Below, in pieces: positions 56,061 through 64,000 of a stretch of 64,000 bases of DNA; position 1 is the first letter of the stretch; each line of letters opens with the position of its first letter. Origin of the DNA: Bradyrhizobium rifense (GTDB lineage Bacteria > Pseudomonadota > Alphaproteobacteria > Rhizobiales > Xanthobacteraceae); the NCBI RefSeq assembly GCF_008123425.1, contig NZ_VSSS01000038.1, forward strand, positions 124,001 to 188,000, given 5' to 3'. Position numbers and translations under genes: made by a program. Under the pieces are notes generated by a model that saw only the letters and a list, made by a program, of their open reading frames with translations, did not search any database and was not told the DNA's origin.

Positions 56061-57086
56061 TCATCCGCAGGCAAGCGCGCGATTTTCGATATTCTTCAGA
56101 AGGGCCACCTGCGAGGGGCAGTGGGAGCAGCCGCTGTCCGCCCGGTAGTGCTTCAGCGCCGGAGAGGTTCGCCAAGCCGTATCGAGATCGAATTCAGGGG
56201 ATCGGATGTTGCCGACAAGGAACGCCTCGCTGTCCGGATCCCCAACGACGTAGGGACAGGGGTAGAGATCGCCATTTGCCGAGAGGTAGACAGAGGTGAT
56301 GCCGCAGTCACATTTGGAGAATTTAACGTTCGGCCGCGGCTGGCTTGTATCAACAAAAATCGGAGGTGGCAGCTCAAGGCGGGCCGCGGTCTTTGCAGCC
56401 GTTGCGATCAGAGCCTGCTGCAACTCTCTGATCTCATCAGCCGACCCTAGGAGCGCTTCCTCGTTGTCCAGAGCGACACCTGAGGCGAACATCGGCTTAA
56501 TTCTGAAGGAACCAACGCCAATCGAGGACAGCAGTCGATACGCGTCCAGCGCTTCAGCGATGTTCTGTCGATTGGCCGTCATCCTGGCCTGCACCAAGAC
56601 CCCGCAATTGGCTGCTTCGGACATCTGACGGAGTGCGGAATCGTAAACACCCGGCTTTCCGCGGAAGCGGTCCACAGTGTCCCGCTTTGCGCCGTCGAAG
56701 CTAAATTGAAGGGTGAGCTTCCCAGGATCATCGAAGATGGAGACCACATCAGAAATTGGAACTTGGCCAAGCCCCGCTGTATTTAATTGGACTTGCATCC
56801 CCCGTTTTTGTCCATGCGCGAGCACGGCTTCCGTTCGCGGAAACACGACTCTGAGAAGCGGCTCACCACCCGTCACTGAGACCTTTGTCAGGCCATACCG
56901 GTCGATAAGCAGATCGATAAAGTTTGTCATCTCATCGACCGACAACTGCGACGGCTCTAAACGTCTCTTGTACTCGTCTCGATACTGTTGGGGAACATAA
57001 CAATGCTTGCAATGAAGGTTGCAATAAAACGATACGCAGAGTCTCAGATGGTCAAACACAATTGGAAGCCGCTTGTCGGGTGGCAT
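56061..57086 (-). CDS. Radical SAM protein with SPASM-like C-terminal cysteines
   Basis: A 341-residue enzyme. The iron-sulfur motif CNLHCKHC (residues 22-29, C-x3-C-x2-C) follows FDHLRLCVSFY; the SAM-binding GGEP is in KVSVTGGEPLLR near residue 70. Near residue 260 SKCDCGITSVYLSANGDLYP followed by CPY, and later SGCSHCPS and a final ACG, form a SPASM-like auxiliary cluster region. SPASM proteins modify peptides or small molecules. ATG 57086 has AGGAG at good spacing. The 3' end looks abrupt; another frame just downstream reads CKECQFGCGR, which may be a shifted continuation of the cluster. The Gfo/Idh/MocA gene follows. Confidence 0.85.
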   Translation of the reverse strand: MPPDKRLPIVFDHLRLCVSFYCNLHCKHCYVPQQYRDEYKRRLEPSQLSVDEMTNFIDLLIDRYGLTKVSVTGGEPLLRVVFPRTEAVLAHGQKRGMQVQLNTAGLGQVPISDVVSIFDDPGKLTLQFSFDGAKRDTVDRFRGKPGVYDSALRQMSEAANCGVLVQARMTANRQNIAEALDAYRLLSSIGVGSFRIKPMFASGVALDNEEALLGSADEIRELQQALIATAAKTAARLELPPPIFVDTSQPRPNVKFSKCDCGITSVYLSANGDLYPCPYVVGDPDSEAFLVGNIRSPEFDLDTAWRTSPALKHYRADSGCSHCPSQVALLKNIENRALACG

Positions 57087-57172
57087 CGGGTGCTCCTCGG
57101 TGGTCTGACCGCATCTTGAGCAAGGCTTGGGCCACTCCCAAGCAGAAGATTCTTGACGATTTTCTTTGGCAC
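57044..57172 (-). CDS. Possible 42-residue peptide overlapping the radical-SAM start
   Basis: A GTG at 57172 opens a frame VPKKIVKNLLLGSGPSLAQD followed by AVRPPRSTRCHPTSGFQLCL and TI, ending inside the radical-SAM gene. Its basic, then hydrophobic, then Gly/Ser start would suit a leader peptide, and its position before a SPASM protein is that of a RiPP precursor. No Shine-Dalgarno sequence is visible and the frame may be chance. Confidence 0.2.
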   Translation of the reverse strand: MPKKIVKNLLLGSGPSLAQDAVRPPRSTRCHPTSGFQLCLTI

Positions 57173-57376
57173 TATGTCATGCTCAAAACAAACCCGTCGC
57201 GTTCCGCGCAAGAGCCTCGTTTGCTTTCTGACAGAACAGAGTGATCGGGCGGGAATGCGATCACGACAGAGGCTTGGGTTGAAGCGCGACCGCCCGGACG
57301 ATCGATGGCACACAAAGCAACCGGTGGTTCGTCACAGTGATTTTGACGTTTTGATACCGAACCATTCGAGGATCGG

Positions 57377-57613
57377 CTAGCCTTCCAGCGGCACGAGGAT
57401 TTCGATGCTTCTGGGGACGCCCGGTTGACGTCGGATGAAGCCATTTCGTTCGAGGGTGACGATCATCTGGCGGACCGAAGGCGGGCTGACGCGGAAATGG
57501 CGCTGGATGTCAGCTTCGGCGGGCGGCTGTCCGAACATGTATGAATAGATATGGATAAAAGCGAGGGAGTGCCCCTGCTTCTCGGTGAAGCGCGCGCCTG
57601 ATTTTGGACTCAT
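57377..57613 (-). CDS. LexA-type winged-helix DNA-binding protein next to the IS630 element
   Basis: A 78-residue protein starting MSPKSGARFTEKQGHSLAFI with a LexA DNA-binding domain fold: FGQPPAEADIQRHFRVSPPS then VRQMIVTLERNGFIRRQPGV, ending IEILVPLEG. This small protein often accompanies IS630 elements in rhizobia. It is divergent from the transposase, 38 bases apart. ATG 57613 rather than an upstream in-frame ATG fits the family start. Confidence 0.8.
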   Translation of the reverse strand: MSPKSGARFTEKQGHSLAFIHIYSYMFGQPPAEADIQRHFRVSPPSVRQMIVTLERNGFIRRQPGVPRSIEILVPLEG

Positions 57614-57651
57614 CGTTGGATTCGTCCCAGCCTCCAACAAGGAGGCAAAGC

Positions 57652-58760
57652 ATGAATGTACGTTATCGTGTCGAATTGAGCCAAGCCGAGCGCGATGAAC
57701 TGACGGCGATGCTCGGCGGCGGCAAGCACGCCGCCCGCAAGCTCGAGCGGGCGCAGATTTTGCTGGTGGCCGACGGGGGCCGCTGCGACGCGGAGATCGT
57801 CCGAACCGTCCGGGTCAGCCTTTCTACCGCCGGCCGGACCAAGCGCCGCTTCGTGGAAGGCAATCTGGAGCGGGCCTTGAGCGAGGAGCCGCGTCCGGGC
57901 ACCGAGCGCAAGCTGACCGGCAAGGAGGAGGCCCTGCTGGTGGCGACCGCATGCACCAAGCGCCCGTCAGCCGCAAACGCTGGACGCTGACGCTTTTGGT
58001 CGACACGATGGTCGAGCTCGCCGATCACGACAGTCTGTCGGGCGAGACCGTGCGTCGCCGGCTGGCCGAAAATGACGTCAAGCCGTGGCGCAGGGACATG
58101 TGGTGCATTCCCCATATCGATGGCGAATATGTCGCGTCGCATGGAAGATGTGCTCGATCACTATGCTGAAGCGCCTGATCCTGAGCGGCCCCTGGTCTGC
58201 TTCGACGAGACTCCCATCCAGCTGATCGGGGAGGTGCGCCAGCCGGTCCCGGCCCAACCGGGACGACGCGAGCGGTACGATTACGAGTATCGCCGCAACG
58301 GCACCCCAATCTCTTCGTCACCTTCGATCCATATCGAGGTTGGCGCAACGTCAGGGTCACCGACCGCCGCGCCGCCGTGGACTATGCCCACTGCATGCGT
58401 GAACTCGTCGACGTCCATTATCCCGGCGCCACCTGTATCCGTGTCGTGCAGGACAATTTGTCGATCCACAAGCCTGGGGCGCTGTATGAGGCCTTCGCGC
58501 CCGCAGAGGCCCGACGTATCCTGCGCCGCCTCGAATTCCACTTCACCCCGAAGCACGCCAGTTGGCTCAACATGCTCGAGTGCGAGATCTCCGGGCTTCA
58601 GCGCCAGTGTCTCGGTCGCCGCATCGACGACCCCAAAAGGCTCCGAAACCAGATCGCCGCATGGCAACGGCGGCGAAACCAATCCGAGCTCGCATCAAAT
58701 GGATGTTCACAACCGACAAAGCCCGCGCCAAACTCGGCCGCGCCTATCCAGTCACCGCCA
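57652..58760 (+). mobile_element. IS630-family transposase, multiply frameshifted
   Basis: Starts MNVRYRVELSQAERDELTAM with the N-terminal HTH (LERAQILLVADGGRCDAEIV). A shift near 57960 leads to RKRWTLTLLVDTMVELADHD and LSGETVRRRLAENDVKPWRR, another near 58140 to LVCFDETPIQLIGEVRQP (first catalytic Asp), and another near 58320 to RVVQDNLSIHKPGALYEAF (second Asp) and SWLNMLECEISGLQRQCLGR (Glu). All DDE residues survive but in separate frames. Inactive unless the shifts are errors. Terminal repeats were not delimited. Confidence 0.85.
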
Positions 58761-58977
58761 AGGAGTCAACATCGCTGTGATGAACCACTAGTTGCCTGAG
58801 TGAGCGGCGCCGAGGAGTGTTGTTGCGCGTTCCTCGATGCTGCGAGGAAATCCTGCGTGAGAGGCGGCTATGAGCCTGATATGAGCGCCATCCACTCGCA
58901 ACTCACCGATAATTCTCGCTTAATACCGGGCAAGAGTGTTGCTTTGCGGAACTACGCACGATGGTGTCGTCTATATG

Positions 58978-59508
58978 ATTGAGCGAAAGTCTTGGGGGGC
59001 TGTGGAAGTCGAAGGCAATAGCGGCCGCAACGGCGCGCCGGTCCGCGGCGACTGGGAACGTGCCGAGGCGGGAGAGCTTTACGCGCTGCCATTTGCCGAC
59101 CTCCTATTTCACGGTCAGACCGTTCATCACGACAATTTCGATCCAAACCACGTCGAAACCGCAAGTTTGCTCAGCGTCAAGACCGGCGGTTGTCCTGAAG
59201 ACTGCGCCTACTGCGCACAGGGCGTGCATTACGACACTGGCCTGAAGGCGACCCGCTTGATGGATCGCGCGGACGTGGTCGCCGCCGCGCAGCACGCCAA
59301 GGCCGCCGGGGCGACGCGCTTCTGCATGGCCGCGGCCTGGCGCAATCCAAAGGACCGCGATCTCGATCAGGTCTGCGACACGATTGCCGCTATTAAACGT
59401 GTTGTCATGGAGGCGTGCGTAACGCTCGGCATGCTCACGCCAAAGCAAGCCGCACGACTCGCCGACGCCGGCCTCGACTTTTACAATCACAACGTCGACT
59501 TCGCTTAG
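58978..59508 (+). pseudogene. bioB: BioB, biotin synthase, truncated
   Basis: The gene starts MIERKSWGAVEVEGNSGRNG at 58978 and has the radical-SAM motif CPEDCAYCAQ near residue 80 and the GATRFCMAAAWRNPKDRDLD block. It stops after FYNHNVDFA at residue 176, about half of the normal 330 residues. The lost part holds the ligands of the [2Fe-2S] sulfur donor cluster, so it cannot make biotin. It is followed 51 bases later by panD on the same strand. N-terminal start is uncertain; a later ATG is not available before the motif. Confidence 0.88.
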
Positions 59509-59559
59509 GTTGTCAAACCAATAAAGGTGCTGCGCGCAAGCGATCAGCGTAGGTGAAAA

Positions 59560-59913
59560 ATGCAGATTGTCTTGATGAAGGGAACGATCCATTGCGCCTC
59601 GGTAACCGAAGCCGACCTCCACTATGAAGGCTCGATCTCGATTGATCGCGGGCTCCTGGACGCGGCCGGTATCCTGATCAACGAACGCGTCGAACTCTAC
59701 AATCTTGAGACGGGGGCACGCTTTGCAACGTTTGTGACAGAAGCGCCACAAGGATCCGGCACCGTAGACGTGAACGGTGCGGCGGCCCGACTGGCGATGC
59801 CCGGAGATAAGATAAGTATCGTCGCATACGCGTCATTTGACGAGGAGGATGCAAGACTCTTCAGGCCGCGAATTGTGCTGGTTGATCGAGACAATCGCAT
59901 CCTGCCGGTTTGA
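59560..59913 (+). CDS. panD: PanD, aspartate 1-decarboxylase
   Basis: A 117-residue proenzyme that decarboxylates aspartate to beta-alanine for pantothenate and CoA. The self-cleavage site is HYEGSISID, with Gly24-Ser25 forming the pyruvoyl group. Other hallmarks: MQIVLMKGTIHCASVTEADL at the start and GDKISIVAYASFDEEDA near residue 85. Length is slightly shorter than the E. coli enzyme (126). It appears intact, with ATG 59560. It lies inside a biotin operon; a panD within bioBFDA clusters is known in rhizobial symbiosis islands. Confidence 0.92.
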   Translation: MQIVLMKGTIHCASVTEADLHYEGSISIDRGLLDAAGILINERVELYNLETGARFATFVTEAPQGSGTVDVNGAAARLAMPGDKISIVAYASFDEEDARLFRPRIVLVDRDNRILPV

Positions 59914-59998
59914 AGTCAAAACAGCCAACGCGGGAAGGCCCTGTTCTTCGCCGCCAGTTGGAGTTTTGCGGCGTCCATCGTTGCTCAGCGAGTGAAGA

Positions 59999-61147
59999 AT
60001 GAGTTCCGTCATTGCCGCTAAATCGGCCAGCTATGTGGCAGGCTTGGATGCGCTTCAAGAAGACGATCGCCTGCGCGGTATCACGCCGCGCATCGGGTCC
60101 GACTTTTCATCAAGCGGTTATCTGGCCCAGGCGAGCGCGCCGCGCATGAAAAAGGCCATTCTCGCGCTGGAAGCCGGTACTCCGATCGGAGCCGGCGGAT
60201 CACGGCTTCTGCGCGGCAACTACGAGGAGCACGAATGCCTCGAGGCAGACGCCGCGCGGTTCTTCGGGGCGCAGACCGCGCTCTTCTTCGGCTGTGGCTA
60301 TTTTGCAAGTTTTCCGGTGCTGACAAGGCTGCCGCAACGGCACAACCTGCTTGTCCTTGAGTCTCTGGTTCACGCCAATACTCATGAAGGGGCGCGGCTG
60401 GCCGAGCCGCTTTCAGAATCTGCGCCCATAAGGACCCGCAGGCTATCGAGAGCGAAATTCGCCACTGGCGTGCCGCGGGCGGAGCGGGGCAGGTCTGGAT
60501 CGTAGTCGAGAGCCTCTACAGCATGGATGGCGATTTCGCACCGCTTGAAGATCTGCTCGCGATTGTGGGCCGGCACGATGTGTTCTTGGTCGGGGAGGAG
60601 GCGGATGCCACCGGTGTTTGTGGCGAGCAAGGACGAGGTCTCACAGCGCCCTATGAAGGACGCGAAACTCTCCTCGTTGTACATACCTGCGGCAAAGCGC
60701 TGGGAGCTGCCGGGTCGCTTGTCACCGCCTCTGGCGTGCTGCGCGACTTCATAATCAATCGCTGTCGCCTGCTTGTTCTTCGCGACCGCTCCTTCGCCGT
60801 TAATGGCGGTGGCAGCATGGGAGACTCTGTCGATTCTGCAGGAGGAGCCGGAGCGCCAACGGCGGCTGGCGAAGCTTGTCGCGCTCACCCATTGGGAGAT
60901 CGTTGCGCGAGGCGAGAGACGTCCTTCAAACTCGCTGATCCTGCCCTATATCGTTGGCGAGAATGCCCGCGCCCTGAGGCGAGCCCCCGCGCTACAGGCT
61001 CGAGGATTTGACATCCGAGGACTCAGACCGCCAACGGTGCCGGCCGGCACGGCCCGTTTACGAATTTCGCTGACGCTGAACGTCGGAGAGGAAGAGGTAC
61101 GTGCGATGCTCGATGCGCTCGCCGAGGAGACGAGGGACGGATCTTGA
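59999..61147 (+). pseudogene. bioF: BioF, 8-amino-7-oxononanoate synthase, frameshifted
   Basis: The first part (MSSVIAAKSASYVAGLDALQ, then SGYLAQASAPRMKKAILALE and TPIGAGGSRLLRGNYEEHEC) leads to LVHANTHEGARLAEPLSE, where a shift near 60425 is needed. The middle frame has VWIVVESLYSMDGDFAPLED and the PLP lysine in VVHTCGKALGAAGSLVTASG. A second shift near 60770 restores PSNSLILPYIVGENARALRR to the stop at 61147. The usual DEAHATG substrate/PLP motif reads EEADATG, losing the histidine. Together these indicate a dead gene. Confidence 0.88.
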
Positions 61148-61779
61148 TGAGTCAGCGGATCGTGGTGACCGGCACAGATACGGGGATAGGCAAAACTGTC
61201 TTTTCGGCAGGCCTTGCCCATCTCCTCGGCGCGAATTATTGGAAACCAATTCAGACTGGTCTTGAAGGAGAGAGCGATAGCCAGCTGGTCGCACGACTGG
61301 GCGGTCTGTCGGCCGATCGGATCATTCCGGAGCGTTACCGCCTTACAACGCCCGCTTCCCCGCATCATTCCGCCGAAATAGACGCAATTCGCATCGATCC
61401 CGATTCGCTCGTGGTGCCGGATACCGGGGAGCGGCTGCTCGTCATCGAAGGCGTCGGCGGACTGATGGTGCCGCTGAATTCCAGCGAACTTTACATCGAC
61501 GTCTTCGAACGGTGGCGGCTTCCCGTCGTGCTTTGCGCCCGCACGCAACTCGGTACCATCAATCACTCTCTGCTGTCGATAGAGGCCTTGCGAAAGCGCC
61601 AGATCGAACTTCTTGGGATCGCATTCATCGGGGAAAGAAATTCTGAAACTGAGAGCGCAATTTGTGACATCACGCGGGTGCGCTGGTTAGGACGGCTGCC
61701 CTGGATTTCTCCTCTGACGGCAGACAGCCTGCAGGCTGCCTTCAAGGGCTCGTTTATCCCCGGCGATTTCAAGCCTTGA
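61147..61779 (+). CDS. bioD: BioD, dethiobiotin synthetase
   Basis: A 210-residue ATP-dependent carboxylase that closes the ureido ring of 7,8-diaminopelargonate. Nucleotide-binding P-loop VVTGTDTGIGKTVFSAGLAH is at residues 5-24, the KPIQTGLEGESDS block follows, and VIEGVGGLMVPLN is near residue 100. Start ATG 61147 shares its last base region with the bioF stop (overlap), so it depends on coupling with the frameshifted bioF or its own initiation. It seems intact, the only complete biotin-pathway gene here. Confidence 0.92.
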   Translation: MSQRIVVTGTDTGIGKTVFSAGLAHLLGANYWKPIQTGLEGESDSQLVARLGGLSADRIIPERYRLTTPASPHHSAEIDAIRIDPDSLVVPDTGERLLVIEGVGGLMVPLNSSELYIDVFERWRLPVVLCARTQLGTINHSLLSIEALRKRQIELLGIAFIGERNSETESAICDITRVRWLGRLPWISPLTADSLQAAFKGSFIPGDFKP

Positions 61780-62500
61780 TGCCAGACAAGAGGTGGCCAA
61801 TTTGGCATCCATTCACGCAGCATGCTCTTGACAACGAGGACCAAAGTTGTGCGTGGCGACGATGCTTATCTCTACACTGCGCCCATCGAATCAAAAATGA
61901 AATCTCATCCTGGTGGGTCGTCACTCACGGCCCCTTGCCAGCCGCAAATCGTGAGCGCGATTCAGAAGAACCGGTGCCTGCAAGCTGAACCAAATCATTT
62001 TCGCCGGCTACACGCACGATCCGGCTGAAGAGCTCGCTCGGCTCCTTTTGAACCTCGCACCCCGAGGCGTCGAACATCGTTTCTACCCGGATAGTAGGTC
62101 AGCCAGCGTGGAAGTCGCCGTGAAGATGGCACTCGGCTATCGGCACCATATAGGCGAACAGCGAACACGCATCGTTGTCATGCAACACTCCTATCAGGGC
62201 GACACCTTCGGGCGATGTCAGTTGGGGCCCGCGGTATCTTCAACGCAGCGTACGGCCCTTTCCTGTTCGACGAGACCTCAATCCCGTTCCCTGCGAGCTG
62301 TCGTGAGCAGGCGACACTTGATGCGCTTGAGTCAGCATGTCGAAACGAAAATCCCGCGGCTTTATCGTCGAGGCTCTGGTATCAGAGGCAGGCGGAATGT
62401 TGATGTACCCAGCTTTGAAGCTAAGAGAGATGAAGCGCATCTGCGAGGCGTCGGACATTCTGTTCATTGCCGATGAGGCATGACGGGCTAAGGCCGCACC
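61776..62500 (+). pseudogene. bioA: BioA, adenosylmethionine-8-amino-7-oxononanoate aminotransferase, broken
   Basis: The beginning MMPDKRWPIWHPFTQHALDN overlaps bioD and shifts frame near 61840 (TKVVRGDDAYLYTAPIES). Later pieces in other frames are LARLLLNLAPRGVEHRFYPD, VAVKMALGYRHHIGEQRTRI, QHSYQGDTFG, SVGARGIFNAAYGPFLFDET and LKLREMKRICEASDILFIAD ending DEA. The active-site lysine region and the whole C-terminal half are absent, so the enzyme is not made. Confidence 0.85.
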
Positions 62501-63258
62501 GCAATATTCTTATGAGAGAGCCTTGCCATAAAAGGTGCGGCCGGCCGGGAGAGCGCGGGCTTCGCCGGCCGGTCCAGAGTGTGACCGTGCGTTCGTTTTC
62601 AATCCGATCGCGTCATTGCGATTGGGTACCCTTCGATCAGTATGGATGCCTGCGCGAAATCGCCACGAGGTGATGAAGGTATGCACCCATTGGTGCCGGC
62701 TTGTTGCGGAAGTTCCTTCGTCAATTTGATTTGAGGAGAGCGGCCTGGACGGCGGGTCTTATCAAGAGGCGAGGCACGCGAAGATGGTGGACACGTCATC
62801 CGCATTCTGGAGTGTGCGGCCAACCGTGCGAGCGCCGGTGCATCTTTCCTATCTCGCTCGCCTGGATCACGGTCGCTTCGGAATGTGCCTGCAGTCCGCC
62901 GAAGCCGCGGCTTTGAGCGCCATAAGCCAATCAACAGCCATACGGAATGGACATGCCGCCTTAACGTGGGCTTTGACACGTAGATCGGAGCCTCATAAGG
63001 ACATTCACTGTATCGCCGCTTGCGTGCATCGTCTCCAGGCTGCCGTTTTGAGTCGCAGAATGTTTGGATGGTGGAGCCCCAGAACCACGTCGCAGAGGAA
63101 CATCTTGAAAGAGTTTGTCTGCTGATGAATCATTGGAAACTTTGTGCTTTCCAACTTCTCAGTGACGCGCCTTTTCGGCCTCCCTATTGACAGAGACCAT
63201 TTGCTCTTCCAAGGGAAAGGCCATTTCCAGAGACATGCGCGGCCGGGTCAGATCGAAC
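62501..63258. other. Interval of about 750 bases without a recognisable gene
   Basis: The first 30 bases may continue the decayed bioA (TGxGRTAIF in one frame). A plus-strand frame from 62784 to 63125 is open for 113 codons but resembles nothing I know. No bioZ-like segment was recognised. Confidence 0.4.
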
Positions 63259-64000
63259 ATGAGTCACATTTCGCAGCTGTCAGTTGAGCGCGTCACGATT
63301 CCAGTTCTGCAACGGTTCAAAGAGGAAAGGCGCGCCATCGTCATGACCACAGCTTATGATGCGGTCACGGCACGTATCGCCGATCCTGTGGTCGACGTCA
63401 TTCTTGTTGGCGATAGCGTCGGCAACGTATGCCTTGGGTTTGATGACACTTTACCGGTCAGCATGGCGATGATGAATCACCACCTGGAGGCGGTCGCGCG
63501 GACAAAGCCTCGGGCCATGCTTGTAGCTGACATGCCGTTTCTTAGCTTTCATCTCAGTACCGACGACACGATACGCAACGCTGGAGGCTTCCTGCAGCGT
63601 GGCGCCGACGCCGTCAAGCTTGAGGGAGGGGGTAAACGTGTCGAGATGATCCGAGCCTTGGTGAATTGCGAAATTCCCGTGATGGGCCATCTTGGTCTCA
63701 CGCCACAAAGCGTCAACGCAATGGGTGGCTTCAAGGTACAAGGTCGGAACGCGGACGATGCCCTACGTCTGCTTGATGATGCTACCAGCTACAGCAGGCG
63801 GGATGCTTTGCTGTTGTCCTCGAAGGTATTCCGGCTGAGCTCGCTGCACGAGCGACTGAATCTCTGACCATACCAACAATTGGGATCGGAGCGGGTCCAA
63901 GTTGCTCAGGCCAAGTTCTAGTGTTCCACGACGTGTTGGGGCTCTCAGGAAGCCGTTATCCAAAATTCGTGCGTGTCTATGTAGAGGGCGTTCAGCTGCT
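63259..64000 (+). pseudogene. panB: PanB, ketopantoate hydroxymethyltransferase, frameshifted and cut by window end
   Basis: Starts MSHISQLSVERVTIPVLQRF and contains the substrate/metal loop VILVGDSVGNVCLGFDDTLP near residue 55 and the catalytic region PVMGHLGLTPQSVNAMGGFK near residue 140. Near 63785 one base is missing (a C in ACCCAG); after it the normal sequence continues as QLQQAGCFAVVLEGIPAELA, LTIPTIGIGAGPSCSGQVLV and FHDVLGLSGSRYPKFVRVYV to the window end. PanB adds a hydroxymethyl group to 2-oxoisovalerate. Either the gene is dead or there is a one-base sequencing error, because all the rest is well conserved. Confidence 0.85.

Noticed and set aside
57160..57180. TGGCAC followed by CATGCT, resembling a sigma-54 promoter
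   Set aside because: The GG and GC are 11 rather than 10 bases apart and the site faces the wrong way for the radical SAM gene.
1..64000. tRNA, rRNA and CRISPR features
   Set aside because: Read for T-loop and repeat-spacer patterns; none was convincing. A covariance-model search would be decisive for RNA genes.

Overview
The window is part of the symbiosis island of a slow-growing rhizobium. It is almost certainly Bradyrhizobium, and the gene order looks closer to B. elkanii than to B. diazoefficiens USDA 110. The diagnostic block is nolA - (broken nodD2) - nodD1 - nod box - nodK - nodABCSUIJ - nolO - nodZ - (broken fixR) - nifA - fixA - nodM, with the fucose genes nolK and noeL a little further on. 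nodI/nodJ is followed directly by nolO, with no convincing nolM/nolN. Together these genes build and export a chitin-oligosaccharide Nod factor predicted to be N-methylated (NodS), carbamoylated at up to two positions (NodU, NolO) and fucosylated at the reducing end (NodZ, supplied with GDP-fucose by NoeL and NolK). The nodulation and nitrogen-fixation regulatory genes are intact and well conserved.

Layout. 1-14 kb: the start of an acyl-CoA ligase (cut by the window edge), two TlpA-like thioredoxin remnants around a MATE exporter and a decayed MFS gene, a DctA transporter, a decayed tyrosine recombinase, and an aspartokinase gene split by two separate IS3-family insertions. 13.4-22 kb: short-chain dehydrogenase and transposase wrecks, a methyltransferase, an outer-membrane beta-barrel protein and several small unknown genes. 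22-27 kb: a luciferase-like monooxygenase, a HisC-like aminotransferase and a branched-chain amino-acid binding protein with an internal stop. 26.8-51.6 kb: the nolA-nod-fix-nif core. 51.6-57.1 kb: gene-poor DNA, then a radical-SAM gene followed by a Gfo/Idh/MocA oxidoreductase. 57.3-64 kb: a frameshifted IS630 element and a biotin/pantothenate cluster (bioB, panD, bioF, bioD, bioA, panB) in which only panD and bioD are clearly intact.

Two kinds of signal stand out beyond the known genes. First, the promoter in front of nolA (TTGATT, a 19-bp spacer, TAGGTT, the elongated spacing typical of MerR-family targets) recurs three more times with nearly the same spacer sequence, at about 19.7, 26.7 and 52.5 kb. 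The copies at 19.7 and 26.7 kb each face a small unannotated ORF, and the copy at 52.5 kb faces a frameshifted one. This suggests a NolA regulon of small genes. Second, the repressor side of the nodulation circuit looks broken (nodD2 is a fragment) while nolA and nodD1 are intact.

Pseudogenes are frequent and most show one or two single-base shifts. Because the symbiotic genes are open throughout, I read this mainly as real decay of dispensable cargo, but I cannot exclude sequencing error at individual sites. I found no tRNA, rRNA or CRISPR array.
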